Assembly: GCA_023400985.1 (NCBI GenBank)
Contig: JAEXEN010000018.1
Location: 62,001-126,000 of the forward strand
Length of the DNA: 64,000 nt
DNA from: Bacillota bacterium
GTDB lineage: Bacteria; Bacillota; Clostridia; Christensenellales; CAG-138
Direction: 5' to 3'
Under the pieces are notes generated by a model that saw only the letters and a program-made list of their open reading frames with translations, was not told where the DNA came from and did not search any database. The translations under genes and the position numbers were made by a program. This document shows, one piece after another, positions 7,899 to 16,938 of this stretch. Positions within the stretch are counted from its first letter, which is position 1. Every line of letters starts with the position of its first letter.

Positions 7899-8849
7899 AT
7901 GAGCTCCGAAAACGAAGTTTTGGACCTGGTTGCAAGGATCAAGGAAAACATCGCGCGCGTCATGGTGGGGAAGGAGCAAGCTGCCGACATGACGCTGATC
8001 GCGCTCATCTGCGGCGGGCACATTTTGATCGAGGATGTGCCGGGCCTTGGCAAAACCACGCTCGTAACCGCACTTGCACGCACGCTCGACTGCTCGTTTC
8101 GCCGCATCCAGTTCACGCCCGACGTGCTGCCTTCGGACGTTACGGGTTTTACGAGCATCAACCTTAAAACAGGCGAGCGCGAGGTGAACTTCGGCGCGGT
8201 GATGGCGCAGATCGTGCTTGCCGACGAGATCAACCGCACAAGCCCCAAGACCCAGTCGAGTCTGCTCGAGGTGATGCAGGAGGGGCAGCTGACCATCGAC
8301 GGCGTGAGCTACCCCGTGCCGCAGCCGTTTATCGTGCTCGCAACGCAAAACCCCGTGGAACTCATCGGCACCTATCCGCTGCCGGAGGCGCAGCTCGACA
8401 GGTTCTTATTAAAAATCTCCCTTGGCTACCCGCAGCGGGACGAGGAGCTGAACATCTTAAAGCGCAACAAAGGCTTTCGGCCGCTCGATGAGCTCAAGAG
8501 CGTGGCCGACGCAAAGGACATTCTGTTCCTTCGCGAAAAGCACAAAGAGGTGCTTTGCACACAGCCCATACTTGAATACATCGTCTCCATCGTCAACGCC
8601 ACGCGCTCCAACGAGAAGATCCTGCTCGGCGTGAGCCCGCGCGGCTCGCTTGCGCTTATGAACGCGGCCATGGCGCACGCCATGCTTCTCGGCCGCTCCT
8701 ACACGCTGCCCGACGACGTGCAATTTATGGCGGAGCCCGTGCTTGCGCATAGAATCGTGCTCCATCCCCAGGGAAGCCAAAAGAAAGAAACGACGGAAAC
8801 GATCTTAAGCGGCATCCTCCGTTCTATCAAGGTGCCAGGCCCCGCATGA
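7899..8849 (+). CDS. MoxR family AAA+ ATPase
   Basis: 316 residues. Walker A GLGKTTLV, Walker B IVLADEINR and sensor region FIVLATQNPVE are present, with the ASCE lid domain at the C-terminus. MoxR ATPases act as chaperones that mature or load cofactors into partner complexes, typically with von Willebrand-type or DUF58 partners encoded next door. Here it is followed by DUF58 (4 bp overlap) and a membrane transglutaminase, the standard trio. Target protein is unknown. Confidence 0.92.
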   Translation: MSSENEVLDLVARIKENIARVMVGKEQAADMTLIALICGGHILIEDVPGLGKTTLVTALARTLDCSFRRIQFTPDVLPSDVTGFTSINLKTGEREVNFGAVMAQIVLADEINRTSPKTQSSLLEVMQEGQLTIDGVSYPVPQPFIVLATQNPVELIGTYPLPEAQLDRFLLKISLGYPQRDEELNILKRNKGFRPLDELKSVADAKDILFLREKHKEVLCTQPILEYIVSIVNATRSNEKILLGVSPRGSLALMNAAMAHAMLLGRSYTLPDDVQFMAEPVLAHRIVLHPQGSQKKETTETILSGILRSIKVPGPA

Positions 8850-10009
8850 AAACGGTGCGCATCGTTTTTTATACGGCGATGGGCGTTTGCCTGCTCGCTG
8901 GCATGTACACGGGGCTTCGCGTGTACTATTTTGTGTTTTTTGCGCAGCTGTGCGCTATCCTTGCCATGCTCCTCGTTAATCTCTGGACGATCTATGCTTT
9001 TACCTACAAGCAGGAATTGAATAAAAGGACCTGCGTCAAAAGCGAAGGTGCGCTTTTGCATCTGGAGATCAAAAACGAGCGCCCCGTTCCGCTTTCGCTG
9101 ATGGAGGTCCACTTGGACGTCGTATCCCTAAAGGAAAAGCAGGATCTGATGTTCAGCCTCGCGCCGTTTTCCGGCAAGGAGTTCGACCTTTCGCTCGCGA
9201 TTCCGTACCGCGGCATTTACCGCGTTGGTATGACGGCTATCAAGATCACCGATATCTTCGGGCTTACGACGCTGCGCTTCGATATGCGCTGGCTTCCTTA
9301 TTACCGCATGGTAGAGCTCACGGTGCTTCCTAAAGCCGAGGTGGGCGGCGCGTCGAACGCGGGCCTCGTCGATTCCAAGCTTTTCGGCAGTATCTATCTT
9401 AGGCAAACGGAGCGGGGAGAGGACGTTACGAGCGCTGGACTCTACGTGAAAGGCGACCCGCTCAAGCGCATCCACTGGAAAAAATCCGCGCAGCAGGGAA
9501 GGCTTTACGTCAAGCAATACGAGCTTCCCGAGCGTGAACGCGTGCTGATACTTATTGACAGCTCTATCCATAAGCTTAACGGCGAGGACGCGCTCATCTA
9601 TGCCGATACGCTTTGCGAATGCGCGGCAAGCATTGCGCTTCACAGCCTTTCGCGCGAGCGCATCGTGCAGCTCGTCACGAGTTCCGCGGCAAATGAGCGG
9701 CATGAATACGTTCGCATGACGGAGCTTGAGTCGTTACAGCATTTTCTTGCCGCGCTGCCATTTAGAGGCAGCGAAAACCTGCCCGCCGCGCTTGCGCTTG
9801 CATGCGCTACGGCGAGCACTGCCCGCGCGCTTTTTGTTTTGACGCGCGAAACGACCCCCGATCTCAGCATGGCACTCGAACACGCGCTCACGATGTTTCC
9901 ATCGGTCACGCTGATTCTTTGCGGCGGCGCCCGCACGGGCGGCCGTATCCATACGCTGTATTTGGAGCCGGGATGTGATGCCGCGCAGGCTCTGGAGGGG
10001 ATCGGGTGA
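8846..10009 (+). CDS. DUF58 domain membrane protein
   Basis: 387 residues. Two N-terminal membrane helices (about 5-25 and 30-50) lead to a cytosolic part holding the DUF58 signature near GDPLKRIHWKKSAQQGRLYVKQYE, followed by a von Willebrand-like fold beginning ERVLILIDSS. It overlaps moxR by 4 bp and the next gene by 4 bp. By family context it is the partner of the MoxR ATPase and sits at the inner face of the membrane; biochemical role is not established. Confidence 0.88.
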   Translation: MKTVRIVFYTAMGVCLLAGMYTGLRVYYFVFFAQLCAILAMLLVNLWTIYAFTYKQELNKRTCVKSEGALLHLEIKNERPVPLSLMEVHLDVVSLKEKQDLMFSLAPFSGKEFDLSLAIPYRGIYRVGMTAIKITDIFGLTTLRFDMRWLPYYRMVELTVLPKAEVGGASNAGLVDSKLFGSIYLRQTERGEDVTSAGLYVKGDPLKRIHWKKSAQQGRLYVKQYELPERERVLILIDSSIHKLNGEDALIYADTLCECAASIALHSLSRERIVQLVTSSAANERHEYVRMTELESLQHFLAALPFRGSENLPAALALACATASTARALFVLTRETTPDLSMALEHALTMFPSVTLILCGGARTGGRIHTLYLEPGCDAAQALEGIG

Positions 10010-12279
10010 ATATGGGAAAGAATATAAAACTTGCCGCATATTTGACCGATATACTTTGCGCGCTTCTATTAGCGACGGTAGTGAACGCCGCGCTTTTTGC
10101 GCAGTTACCGCTTGAGTCAACGCTCGGCGCCTGTTTTTTGGTGACGGCCTTGGGAACGGCGCTGGTATTCCTCTTTGCGCGCAAATGGTGGTTTTTTCCC
10201 GCCTTCTTGCTTTTTGCCGTCGCTACCTTTGCGCTCGCCTCCGCATTTAACGGAGAAGAGGGAGCGACCTCCTGGGGAGCATCCTTTATAAACTGGTGTT
10301 TCACCGGCTTTTCGTCTCTCGAATTTGCCCCGGGTGAAAGCGCCTTTTTCCTTGCGAGGCTTCTTTTTGCGTTGCCTGCGGCAGCACTAGCCTTCCTGTT
10401 TTACCGTAAAGTTTTCCGGTTCGGCATTGTGCCGCCTGTCGTTTTAGTCGCGCTTTATCTACTATACAGGCGTCAGGGCACGGAGCAACTCGTGGCGGCG
10501 GCGTCTTTGGGCGCGCCGGTAATCCTTATCTCGCTTGCAAAAGCCGCGGGGCTTCGCATCGACGCGCCGCTTGAAAGCGGCGAACGGGTTTTTGCGCAAT
10601 TCTTGCCCGCGTTCGCGGTTTTGTTTACGCCGCTGATCGTGCTCGGTTCCTTATTCCTTTCTCCCGTGGAGGACGGCGTTTGGCGTGCCGAACGCTTTGC
10701 GAACCTAATTGACGATCTGCAGGATGCGGCGGAGGGAGGGAGCGCCTCCTATGCGACGTTCAAACTAAAAGATATTGGCTTTGCGCCGCTGGGCGACAGG
10801 CTCGGCGGAGACATTCAGCTCGACGATACCATCGTTATGACGGTCATCACAAGTTTTCCTGTCCGCCTTGGCGGCGCAGTCTACAACGCCTATAACGGGA
10901 AAACATGGTACGATACGGGTTCGAACTCCTATCGCTTTGAAAGCATGGTGTGGGGCTCGAAGCGGCGGGCGGCGTTTTTCACGGATGCTCCCTCAGGCGG
11001 CGACGAAGCAAAAAAGCTTTATCGAAAGATGACCACGGATATCGAGCTGACCGTCAATTATATGCTCAAGGGCAACACGTTTTTCAGCGCGGGTCAAGTG
11101 AGCCGACTCAAAAACACATCGAGCTTCGGCTCGGAGATCTACTTCACCTCGCAGGGGGAGATCAATGCCTCGCGCATACGCCGCTCGCTGTATTATGTGT
11201 TGGATACAACCGTGTTCGGCCGCGGCACAAAAGATTTTGACAACAACATGCTCTTGCTTGAAACGCTCACTTCCAATTCGGGAGACCCGCTCTATGATGC
11301 CGTATGCGCGACCTATTTACAGCTTCCCGATACGCTGCCCGGATCCGTATATGAAACGGCGCGCAGTATTACAGCGGGGCAATCTTCCCCCTATCAAAAA
11401 GCGCGGGCCATTGAAAAATGGCTCAGAGAAAACTGCACCTATACGCTCACGCCGGGAACGCCGCCCGAGGACGAGGACTTTGTGGCGTATTTTTTGGGCA
11501 CGCGCAAAGGCTACTGCGTCTATTACGCAAGCGCCATGGCCGTACTGGCGCGCTGCGAGGGACTTCCCGCGCGCTTTGTGACGGGCTACGCGATCAAACG
11601 AAACGAAATGTATCCCAATTCGCCCAATTCCTACGTTGCCACAAACGCCACGGCGCACGCTTGGACAGAGGTATATTTCAAGGGCATCGGGTGGGTCGTC
11701 TTCGACCCTACGGCATGGGATTTCCAAGAAGCCGTGCCGTTTACCGAACGTCAGGAACCGGAGCAAACGCCGCATCAAGTTGCCGTAACGCCCACTGTGG
11801 AGGAGGTCCAACAGCAACCAAGCATATCGCATCCGCTCACATCGCAAGAAAAGGCTGCGCTCGCATTGGCGCTTATACTGCTGTTCCTTCTTGTGCTGCT
11901 GTTGTTTCTAAGGATGGCGCTTTTGCTTTCCCCTGCGGAAACAGCATATAAATTGCTGTACCGGAAATATCGCGGCAGGATGCCGGAAATGCTGGACGCC
12001 TGCTACGTAAAGCTCATAAGGCAGGCGGTCTTTCTCGATTTAAACCTCCACGCGGAGGATACCGTAACGGCCTTCGCGCGGAGGCTTGACGTACGGTATG
12101 GGAACAAGACCCCAAGTACGGCGTGCAAGGCGGTAACGCTTTGGCATTTCGCGCTAAAAGAGCCGACCCGCGAGGATGTGAAAAAGCTCTGCGCGCTCAA
12201 CGCCGCCATCGAGCGGCGGATCAAAGCGGAGCTCGGCTTTTTCCCGTACCTATTTAGGCGCGTGCTGATCGGAAAATGA
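10006..12279 (+). CDS. Membrane-bound transglutaminase-like protein (TgpA-like)
   Basis: 757 residues. The first 210 residues form about six membrane helices, then a large extracytoplasmic part carries a transglutaminase-like cysteine protease core: the catalytic Cys in GTRKGYCVYYASAMAVLARCEGLPARFVTGY, His in NATAHAWTEVYF and Asp in WVVFDPTAW, followed by a membrane helix (about 630-650) and a cytosolic tail with DUF4129-like character. Substrate unknown; homologues have been linked to cell-envelope functions. Start GTG 10006 is chosen because GGAGGGG ends 5 bp before it; ATG 10012 is the alternative. Last gene of the moxR trio. Confidence 0.88.
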   Translation: MNMGKNIKLAAYLTDILCALLLATVVNAALFAQLPLESTLGACFLVTALGTALVFLFARKWWFFPAFLLFAVATFALASAFNGEEGATSWGASFINWCFTGFSSLEFAPGESAFFLARLLFALPAAALAFLFYRKVFRFGIVPPVVLVALYLLYRRQGTEQLVAAASLGAPVILISLAKAAGLRIDAPLESGERVFAQFLPAFAVLFTPLIVLGSLFLSPVEDGVWRAERFANLIDDLQDAAEGGSASYATFKLKDIGFAPLGDRLGGDIQLDDTIVMTVITSFPVRLGGAVYNAYNGKTWYDTGSNSYRFESMVWGSKRRAAFFTDAPSGGDEAKKLYRKMTTDIELTVNYMLKGNTFFSAGQVSRLKNTSSFGSEIYFTSQGEINASRIRRSLYYVLDTTVFGRGTKDFDNNMLLLETLTSNSGDPLYDAVCATYLQLPDTLPGSVYETARSITAGQSSPYQKARAIEKWLRENCTYTLTPGTPPEDEDFVAYFLGTRKGYCVYYASAMAVLARCEGLPARFVTGYAIKRNEMYPNSPNSYVATNATAHAWTEVYFKGIGWVVFDPTAWDFQEAVPFTERQEPEQTPHQVAVTPTVEEVQQQPSISHPLTSQEKAALALALILLFLLVLLLFLRMALLLSPAETAYKLLYRKYRGRMPEMLDACYVKLIRQAVFLDLNLHAEDTVTAFARRLDVRYGNKTPSTACKAVTLWHFALKEPTREDVKKLCALNAAIERRIKAELGFFPYLFRRVLIGK

Positions 12280-12286
12280 TGATGAT

Positions 12287-12317
12287 AAAAGGACCCGCAA
12301 GCGCTGCGGGCCTTTTT
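12287..12317. terminator. Bidirectional terminator between converging genes
   Basis: A CCCGCA/TGCGGG stem with T tracts on both sides (TTTTT at 12313-12317 for the plus strand, TTTT on the minus strand at 12290-12287) serves both the transglutaminase gene and the minus-strand Cys-rich gene that converge here. Confidence 0.8.
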
Positions 12318-12328
12318 GTATGCTTCTT

Positions 12329-12625
12329 TCAATCGCGCTTCTTGGCAAGCTCGGCGATTTCGGAAAACTTTTCCATGATATAGGAATAGTTTTTGCGGAT
12401 ATGCGGCAGCGTACAAGCACTGCAATCCTTGATCCCCGTTTTCGTGTAGCTGAAATTGCCGCCGCAGCGCTCCCCGAGCGCATAAAGCGGACAATAGCAG
12501 AACAGGCAGTTGAAATTGTCGGGATCATCCGTTTTGTGACAGGGAAAAAACTCGCATGCCTTATGGCAGAAAAACGAATAGTTGCAGTCCTCAGGTCTTT
12601 TGTTGAAAAGCGTCGTATCTTCCAT
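12329..12625 (-). CDS. Cysteine-rich small domain protein (PF04071-like)
   Basis: 98 residues with at least ten cysteines in the order NYSFFCHKACEFFPCH, NCLFCYCPLY, GERCGGNF and IKDCSACTLPH. This is the pattern of the 'cysteine-rich small domain' family, thought to bind metal and sometimes found near cobalamin genes; no cobalamin gene is present here. It stands alone on the minus strand between two plus-strand operons, with AGGGGAG before the ATG. A metal- or Fe-S-binding function is inferred from the cysteines only. Confidence 0.8.
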   Translation of the reverse strand: MEDTTLFNKRPEDCNYSFFCHKACEFFPCHKTDDPDNFNCLFCYCPLYALGERCGGNFSYTKTGIKDCSACTLPHIRKNYSYIMEKFSEIAELAKKRD

Positions 12626-12686
12626 AAGTCAACTCCCCTTGCTCTAAGCATACCGCTTTCACCGCGGCGGCGCAACGGGAAAGTCG

Positions 12687-12715
12687 TTGAAAAAGCGACG
12701 AGCCTCGGGTAATAT
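12687..12715 (+). promoter_or_regulatory. Sigma-A type promoter of the xdhC operon
   Basis: TTGAAA (12687-12692), 17 bp spacer, TAATAT (12710-12715), placing a start near 12722, about 40 bp before the xdhC ATG. Confidence 0.55.
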
Positions 12716-12760
12716 GGTGGTACGGCATTTCTTTTTAATCGTACGGCGGAGGGCATCATC

Positions 12761-13771
12761 ATGAAAGCACTTTTAGAGGCGGTATGGAACGCGCTTAAGC
12801 GCGGTGAGGACGCCATGCTTTTAAGCGTCGTTGCTAGCACCGGCTCCGCACCGCGCGGCAAGGGCGCTAAAATGGCCGTATTCAAGGACGGCAGCACGCT
12901 GGGCACGGTAGGCGGCGGCGCGGTGGAATACCATAGCATACTCGCGGCCAAGGAAGCGATCAGGGAGAAAAAGAGCTTTATAAAAAGCTTTGACCTTTCC
13001 TCCGCGCAAGCGGCGAATATCGGCATGATCTGCGGCGGCGGGGTAGAGGTATATTTCCAACATTTCTCAGCGCAGGACAAGCATAGTATCGAAACCCTTG
13101 CGCATATCGTTTCCCTGTTCGATAAAGATGAGGAAGCATGGCTCGTCACGGGCATATCGCAAAATGCGCTCGGCGTCTACGCAAAAAGCGAAGGCGTCCG
13201 GTTTATCGACATCAATTTGGAGCGCATACTGCCGCAGTTGAAAACCGGCGGCAAGCTTATAAGGGAGGAACCGTCGTTTTACGTGGAGCCGCTCATGCAG
13301 TTGGGCTATGTATATGTATTCGGCGGCGGTCATGTATCGCAGGAGCTTGTGCCCGTGATCGAGCATGTCGGCTTCCGCCCCGTGGTCTATGAGGATCGCG
13401 AGGCGTTCGCTTCTCCCGGGCTTTTTCCGCGCGGCGTGAAGACCATTGTCGGTCCCTTTTCGGAGGTCGGAAGCAAGCTTACCGTTACCGATAAGGATTA
13501 TATCGTTATCATGACGCGCGGCCATCAGGCGGATTATGAAGCGCTCCTTTTTGCCATAAAAACCGATGCTTCCTACATCGGTATGATCGGGAGCCGCGCT
13601 AAGATCGCCGCGACCTATAAAAGGCTTGCCGAGGCGGGTATAAGCGTAGGCGAGTTTTCGCGCGTACACGCGCCCATCGGCTTGCCCATCAAAGGCGAAA
13701 CACCCGCCGAGATCGCGATCAGCATCGCGGCGGAGCTCATTTTGCACCGCGCAACGCTTCTAAAAAGCTGA
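12761..13771 (+). CDS. XdhC/CoxI family protein
   Basis: 336 residues. The N-terminal XdhC domain has VVASTGSAPRGKGAKMAV and GGGAVEYH (residues 20-62), and the C-terminal XdhC Rossmann domain has VYVFGGGHVSQELVPV near residue 190 and MIGSRAKIAATYKRL near 275. Family members bind molybdenum cofactor and insert a terminal sulfur before delivery to xanthine-dehydrogenase-type hydroxylases. No molybdenum hydroxylase lies in this window, so its client is elsewhere. GGAGGG precedes the ATG; a J-domain gene follows after 14 bp. Confidence 0.87.
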   Translation: MKALLEAVWNALKRGEDAMLLSVVASTGSAPRGKGAKMAVFKDGSTLGTVGGGAVEYHSILAAKEAIREKKSFIKSFDLSSAQAANIGMICGGGVEVYFQHFSAQDKHSIETLAHIVSLFDKDEEAWLVTGISQNALGVYAKSEGVRFIDINLERILPQLKTGGKLIREEPSFYVEPLMQLGYVYVFGGGHVSQELVPVIEHVGFRPVVYEDREAFASPGLFPRGVKTIVGPFSEVGSKLTVTDKDYIVIMTRGHQADYEALLFAIKTDASYIGMIGSRAKIAATYKRLAEAGISVGEFSRVHAPIGLPIKGETPAEIAISIAAELILHRATLLKS

Positions 13772-13785
13772 CGGGAGGAAAGAGA

Positions 13786-14238
13786 TTGCCTTCTTTATCG
13801 GGCAGCACCAACGCCGTAAAGCATAGCCTCAGGGGCTTAAAAAGGCTTGAAAGCAAAATCAGGTTCGGCAGCTCCGTGCCGCCCGAAGGCAGGCGGCTCG
13901 TTTGGGATACGTTTTTCGATTTGCATGGATTCGCCTCGAATACGGCGCGTTATCCGCTCGCCGCTTTGTGCGGCATGGACGCCGCTGCCCTGCAGGCCGT
14001 GATCGACGAATATTTCTTCTATGTGTATTATCGCTTCTACAAGGAAAACGGCATCGCACAAGCGGCAATTTACGATCCCGAACTATTGAAGCGTTTCGGC
14101 CTTTCGGCCGACGCAGATCGTGCCGCCATAAAAAATAGATTCCGCGAGCTTGCCATGCGCTACCACCCCGATCACGGGGGAGATGCGAAGAAGTTTATGG
14201 AGATGATGGAGATGTATAAGAAGCTTACGGAAGAATGA
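13786..14238 (+). CDS. Small J-domain protein with C-terminal J domain
   Basis: 150 residues. The J domain is at the C-terminus (about 100-150): RFRELAMRYHPDHGGDAKKF contains the HPD triad at 127-129 that stimulates DnaK. The first 100 residues carry no motif I recognise. Start TTG 13786 follows GGGAGGA. Being directly downstream of xdhC, it might be a dedicated co-chaperone for molybdoenzyme maturation, but shared transcription is the only evidence. A bidirectional terminator follows. Confidence 0.78.
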   Translation: MPSLSGSTNAVKHSLRGLKRLESKIRFGSSVPPEGRRLVWDTFFDLHGFASNTARYPLAALCGMDAAALQAVIDEYFFYVYYRFYKENGIAQAAIYDPELLKRFGLSADADRAAIKNRFRELAMRYHPDHGGDAKKFMEMMEMYKKLTEE

Positions 14239-14250
14239 GCATAGGGTATT

Positions 14251-14280
14251 AAAAAGGGATGTGAACGCGTCCCTTTTTTT
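14251..14280. terminator. Bidirectional terminator between J-domain gene and copA
   Basis: AAAAAGGGA and TCCCTTTTTTT flank a 10 nt loop. The stem is symmetric enough to end both converging transcripts; the copA stop codon lies in its T tract. Confidence 0.8.
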
Positions 14281-16735
14281 AATATCCTTTCGGCTTAAAT
14301 CCTTTCAGCCGCAATGCGTTGCTCACTACCGATACGGAGCTTAGCGCCATAGCCGCGCCTGCGAACATGGGGTTGAGGAGCGGGCCGCCGAACAGATAAA
14401 CAACGCCCGCCGCGAACGGAATGCCGAGCGTGTTGTAGCCAAACGCCCAAAATAGATTTTGCTTGATATTCCTTATGGTGGCACGGCTCAGTTCGATGGC
14501 CGTCGGCACCTCGTTGAGGTCGCCGCGCATCAAAACGATGTCGGCCGATTCCACAGCGATATCCGTACCCGTACCGATCGCCATGCCCACGTCGGCCTGC
14601 GCAAGCGCGGGCGCGTCGTTAATGCCGTCGCCGACCATAACGACCCTTTTGCCTTCCCGCTGGAGTTTTTTCACCTGCTCCGCTTTATCCTGCGGTAAAA
14701 CGTCTGAAAGCACATGCGTGACGCCGACCTCCGCGGCGATGGCGGCGGCGGTGTTTTTGTTATCGCCCGTGATCATTACAACGTCCACGCCCAAGGCTTT
14801 GAGGCGCTCTACGGCGCGCTTGCTTCCCGCCTTCACGGCGTCGGCCGCGCTCATGAGACCGCTCAATTTTCCGTCCACCGCGATGTACATCACCGTATGG
14901 CCGAGCGAGGCGAGCGCTTTGGCGCTTTCCGTCGCGTCGCCAAGGGAAATTTTTTCCTCTATCATCAGCTTTTCGTTGCCCGCAAGTATGCGCTTTCCTA
15001 AAACCGAAGCGTCTATGCCGCGTCCCGTCACCGCCTTGAATTTGTCAACGCGGGGAAGCTCGATCCCCTTTTCGTTTGCCGCCTCCAAAATAGCCTTCGC
15101 AACGGGGTGCTCGGAGCCGCTTTCCGCGGCGGCCGCAAGCTTCATGAGTTCCGCTTCCTCCATGCCGTTGAGGGGTACTACCGAAGCGAGCCGCGGCTTT
15201 CCCTCGGTGATGGTGCCGGTCTTGTCGAGTACCACCGTATCCACATGGTGCGACGTTTCGAGCGCCTCGCCAGATTTGATAAGCACGCCGAGCTCCGCGC
15301 CCTTTCCCGTGCCTACCATGATGGCGGTGGGTGTGGCTAGGCCGAGCGCGCAGGGGCAGGCTATCACAAGCACCGAAACGAACGCCGTCAGTATAAAATC
15401 GAAATCTTTTCCCGCAGCGGCCCAAGCGGCCGCACTTATAACGGCGATACCCATCACGGCGGGTACGAAGTAGCCCGAGACCACATCCGCGAGCTTTGCG
15501 ATGGGAGCCTTTTTACTCTGCGCATCCTCCACGAGCCGTATGATCTTTGCAAGCATGGTATCGCGGCCGACCTTCGTCACTTGAAAGCGCAGAAGTCCTT
15601 CACCGTTGATGCTCCCGCCCGTGATGATATCGCCCGCGCTCTTTTCGACAGGCAGGCTTTCACCCGTAAGCATGGATTCGTCCACCGAGGAAGTGCCCTC
15701 CTGCACAATGCCGTCCACGGGGAAGGAATTGCCCGGCCTCACAACGACCGTATCGCCTACGATCACTTCCGCCACAGGTATCTCGCGTTCCTCGCCGTTT
15801 CGCACGACAAACGCGGTCTTGGGTGCAAGGCGCATCAGCTTTTTGATGGCGTCGGACGTGCGGCCCTTGCTCACGGCTTCCAGGTATTTGCCAAGCATCA
15901 CGAGCGTGATGACGATGGCTGCGGACTCATAATACAGCGATTCCGAAAAAGTATGACCCCCGTTCAAGATGCGCACGGTCGCGTAGACGCTATATAAAAA
16001 TGCGGTTCCCGTGCCGATGGCGATGAGCGTATCCATATTCGGCGCGCCTTTAAAAAGAGATCTCATACCCACGCGGAAGAAGCGGCTGCCGCTGATCAAG
16101 ACCGGAACCGTAAGGAAGAACTGCACGAGCGCAAAAACGAGCGGCGACGTATGCGGGCTCATAAAATGCGGCAGCGGCAGAGAAATCATGTGCGACATGG
16201 CGATATAAAGCTCGGGCACGGCAAACACCGCGGCAAGGATGAGCCGCATGCGCATATTTTTGAGTTCCTTTTCGCGGCGCTGCTCGCCAAAGTCCGGCGT
16301 CTCTTCTGCTGACTCTTCCGCGCCGTAGCCGGCGTCGGAAACGGCCCTTCTGATGGCGGAAAGGGACGCACGCGCCGGGTCGTAGGAAACGCTTGCGCGG
16401 TTGGTGGCAAGGTTGACGCTTACGCTCTCCACACCGTCGAGCTTAATCACAGCACGCTCGATCGCCGCCGCGCACGACGCACAGCTCATACCCGTTATGG
16501 AAAGCTCCGCGCTCGCGGCGTCGCTGAGTTCGTAAAGGCCGTAACCAGCGTCCTCCACAGCCTTTTGAAGGGCATTGAAGCCCGTTTTTTGTTCATCAAA
16601 ACGCACTGTGAGCTTTTCCGTGGCAAGGTTGACATCGCCGTTTAAAACGCCTTCCGTCTTTTGCACGGCCTTTTGCACATGCGCGGCGCAGGCGGCGCAT
16701 GTCATACCCGTAACGCCATAAGTCTTTTCCTGCAT
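14279..16735 (-). CDS. copA: Copper-exporting P1B-type ATPase
   Basis: 818 residues. Two N-terminal heavy-metal-binding domains carry GMTCAACA (about 9-16) and GMSCASCA (about 79-86). Membrane copper site ACPCALGLATP, phosphorylation site DKTGT, TGES actuator loop, SEHP nucleotide motif and GDGINDAPAL hinge are all present, so this is a complete Cu(I) exporter. The frame runs open upstream, but ATG 16735 is preceded by AAGGAG and begins directly at the first metal-binding domain, so longer starts are rejected. Divergent from the germination operon. No copper chaperone or CsoR-type repressor gene is adjacent. Confidence 0.95.
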   Translation of the reverse strand: MQEKTYGVTGMTCAACAAHVQKAVQKTEGVLNGDVNLATEKLTVRFDEQKTGFNALQKAVEDAGYGLYELSDAASAELSITGMSCASCAAAIERAVIKLDGVESVSVNLATNRASVSYDPARASLSAIRRAVSDAGYGAEESAEETPDFGEQRREKELKNMRMRLILAAVFAVPELYIAMSHMISLPLPHFMSPHTSPLVFALVQFFLTVPVLISGSRFFRVGMRSLFKGAPNMDTLIAIGTGTAFLYSVYATVRILNGGHTFSESLYYESAAIVITLVMLGKYLEAVSKGRTSDAIKKLMRLAPKTAFVVRNGEEREIPVAEVIVGDTVVVRPGNSFPVDGIVQEGTSSVDESMLTGESLPVEKSAGDIITGGSINGEGLLRFQVTKVGRDTMLAKIIRLVEDAQSKKAPIAKLADVVSGYFVPAVMGIAVISAAAWAAAGKDFDFILTAFVSVLVIACPCALGLATPTAIMVGTGKGAELGVLIKSGEALETSHHVDTVVLDKTGTITEGKPRLASVVPLNGMEEAELMKLAAAAESGSEHPVAKAILEAANEKGIELPRVDKFKAVTGRGIDASVLGKRILAGNEKLMIEEKISLGDATESAKALASLGHTVMYIAVDGKLSGLMSAADAVKAGSKRAVERLKALGVDVVMITGDNKNTAAAIAAEVGVTHVLSDVLPQDKAEQVKKLQREGKRVVMVGDGINDAPALAQADVGMAIGTGTDIAVESADIVLMRGDLNEVPTAIELSRATIRNIKQNLFWAFGYNTLGIPFAAGVVYLFGGPLLNPMFAGAAMALSSVSVVSNALRLKGFKPKGY

Positions 16736-16765
16736 GGAACATTTCTCCTTAATCTTGTTGACTTT

Positions 16766-16771
16766 ATTATA
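16766..16771 (-). promoter_or_regulatory. -10 element of copA promoter
   Basis: Minus-strand TATAAT, 31 bp before the copA start. The -35 region 18 bp upstream (TTTTCG) is poor, which would suit activator or derepressor control, but no palindromic operator is obvious. Confidence 0.45.
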
Positions 16772-16860
16772 CACTGCTTTTTGCCGCAACGAAAATTCCG
16801 GGAGGTCTTTTGGTGACGAAATCACAGTTCGTTTCTTTAACTGCTCTTTTTCGCCGCAAA

Positions 16861-16889
16861 GCATTGCTTTTATCCTCCCGCACATATTT
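16861..16889 (+). promoter_or_regulatory. Candidate forespore (sigma-G-like) promoter of the ger operon
   Basis: GCATT (16861-16865), 17 bp, CATATTT (16883-16889) matches the sigma-F/G pattern GHATR-N17/18-CATnhTA with one mismatch in each half. No good sigma-A promoter is seen here, and germinant receptors are forespore-expressed in related bacteria. Weak evidence. Confidence 0.3.
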
Positions 16890-16938
16890 TCCCAGAAAAC
16901 GGAAAAACATAAGACAAAATGGAATTCGGAGGGCAGGC

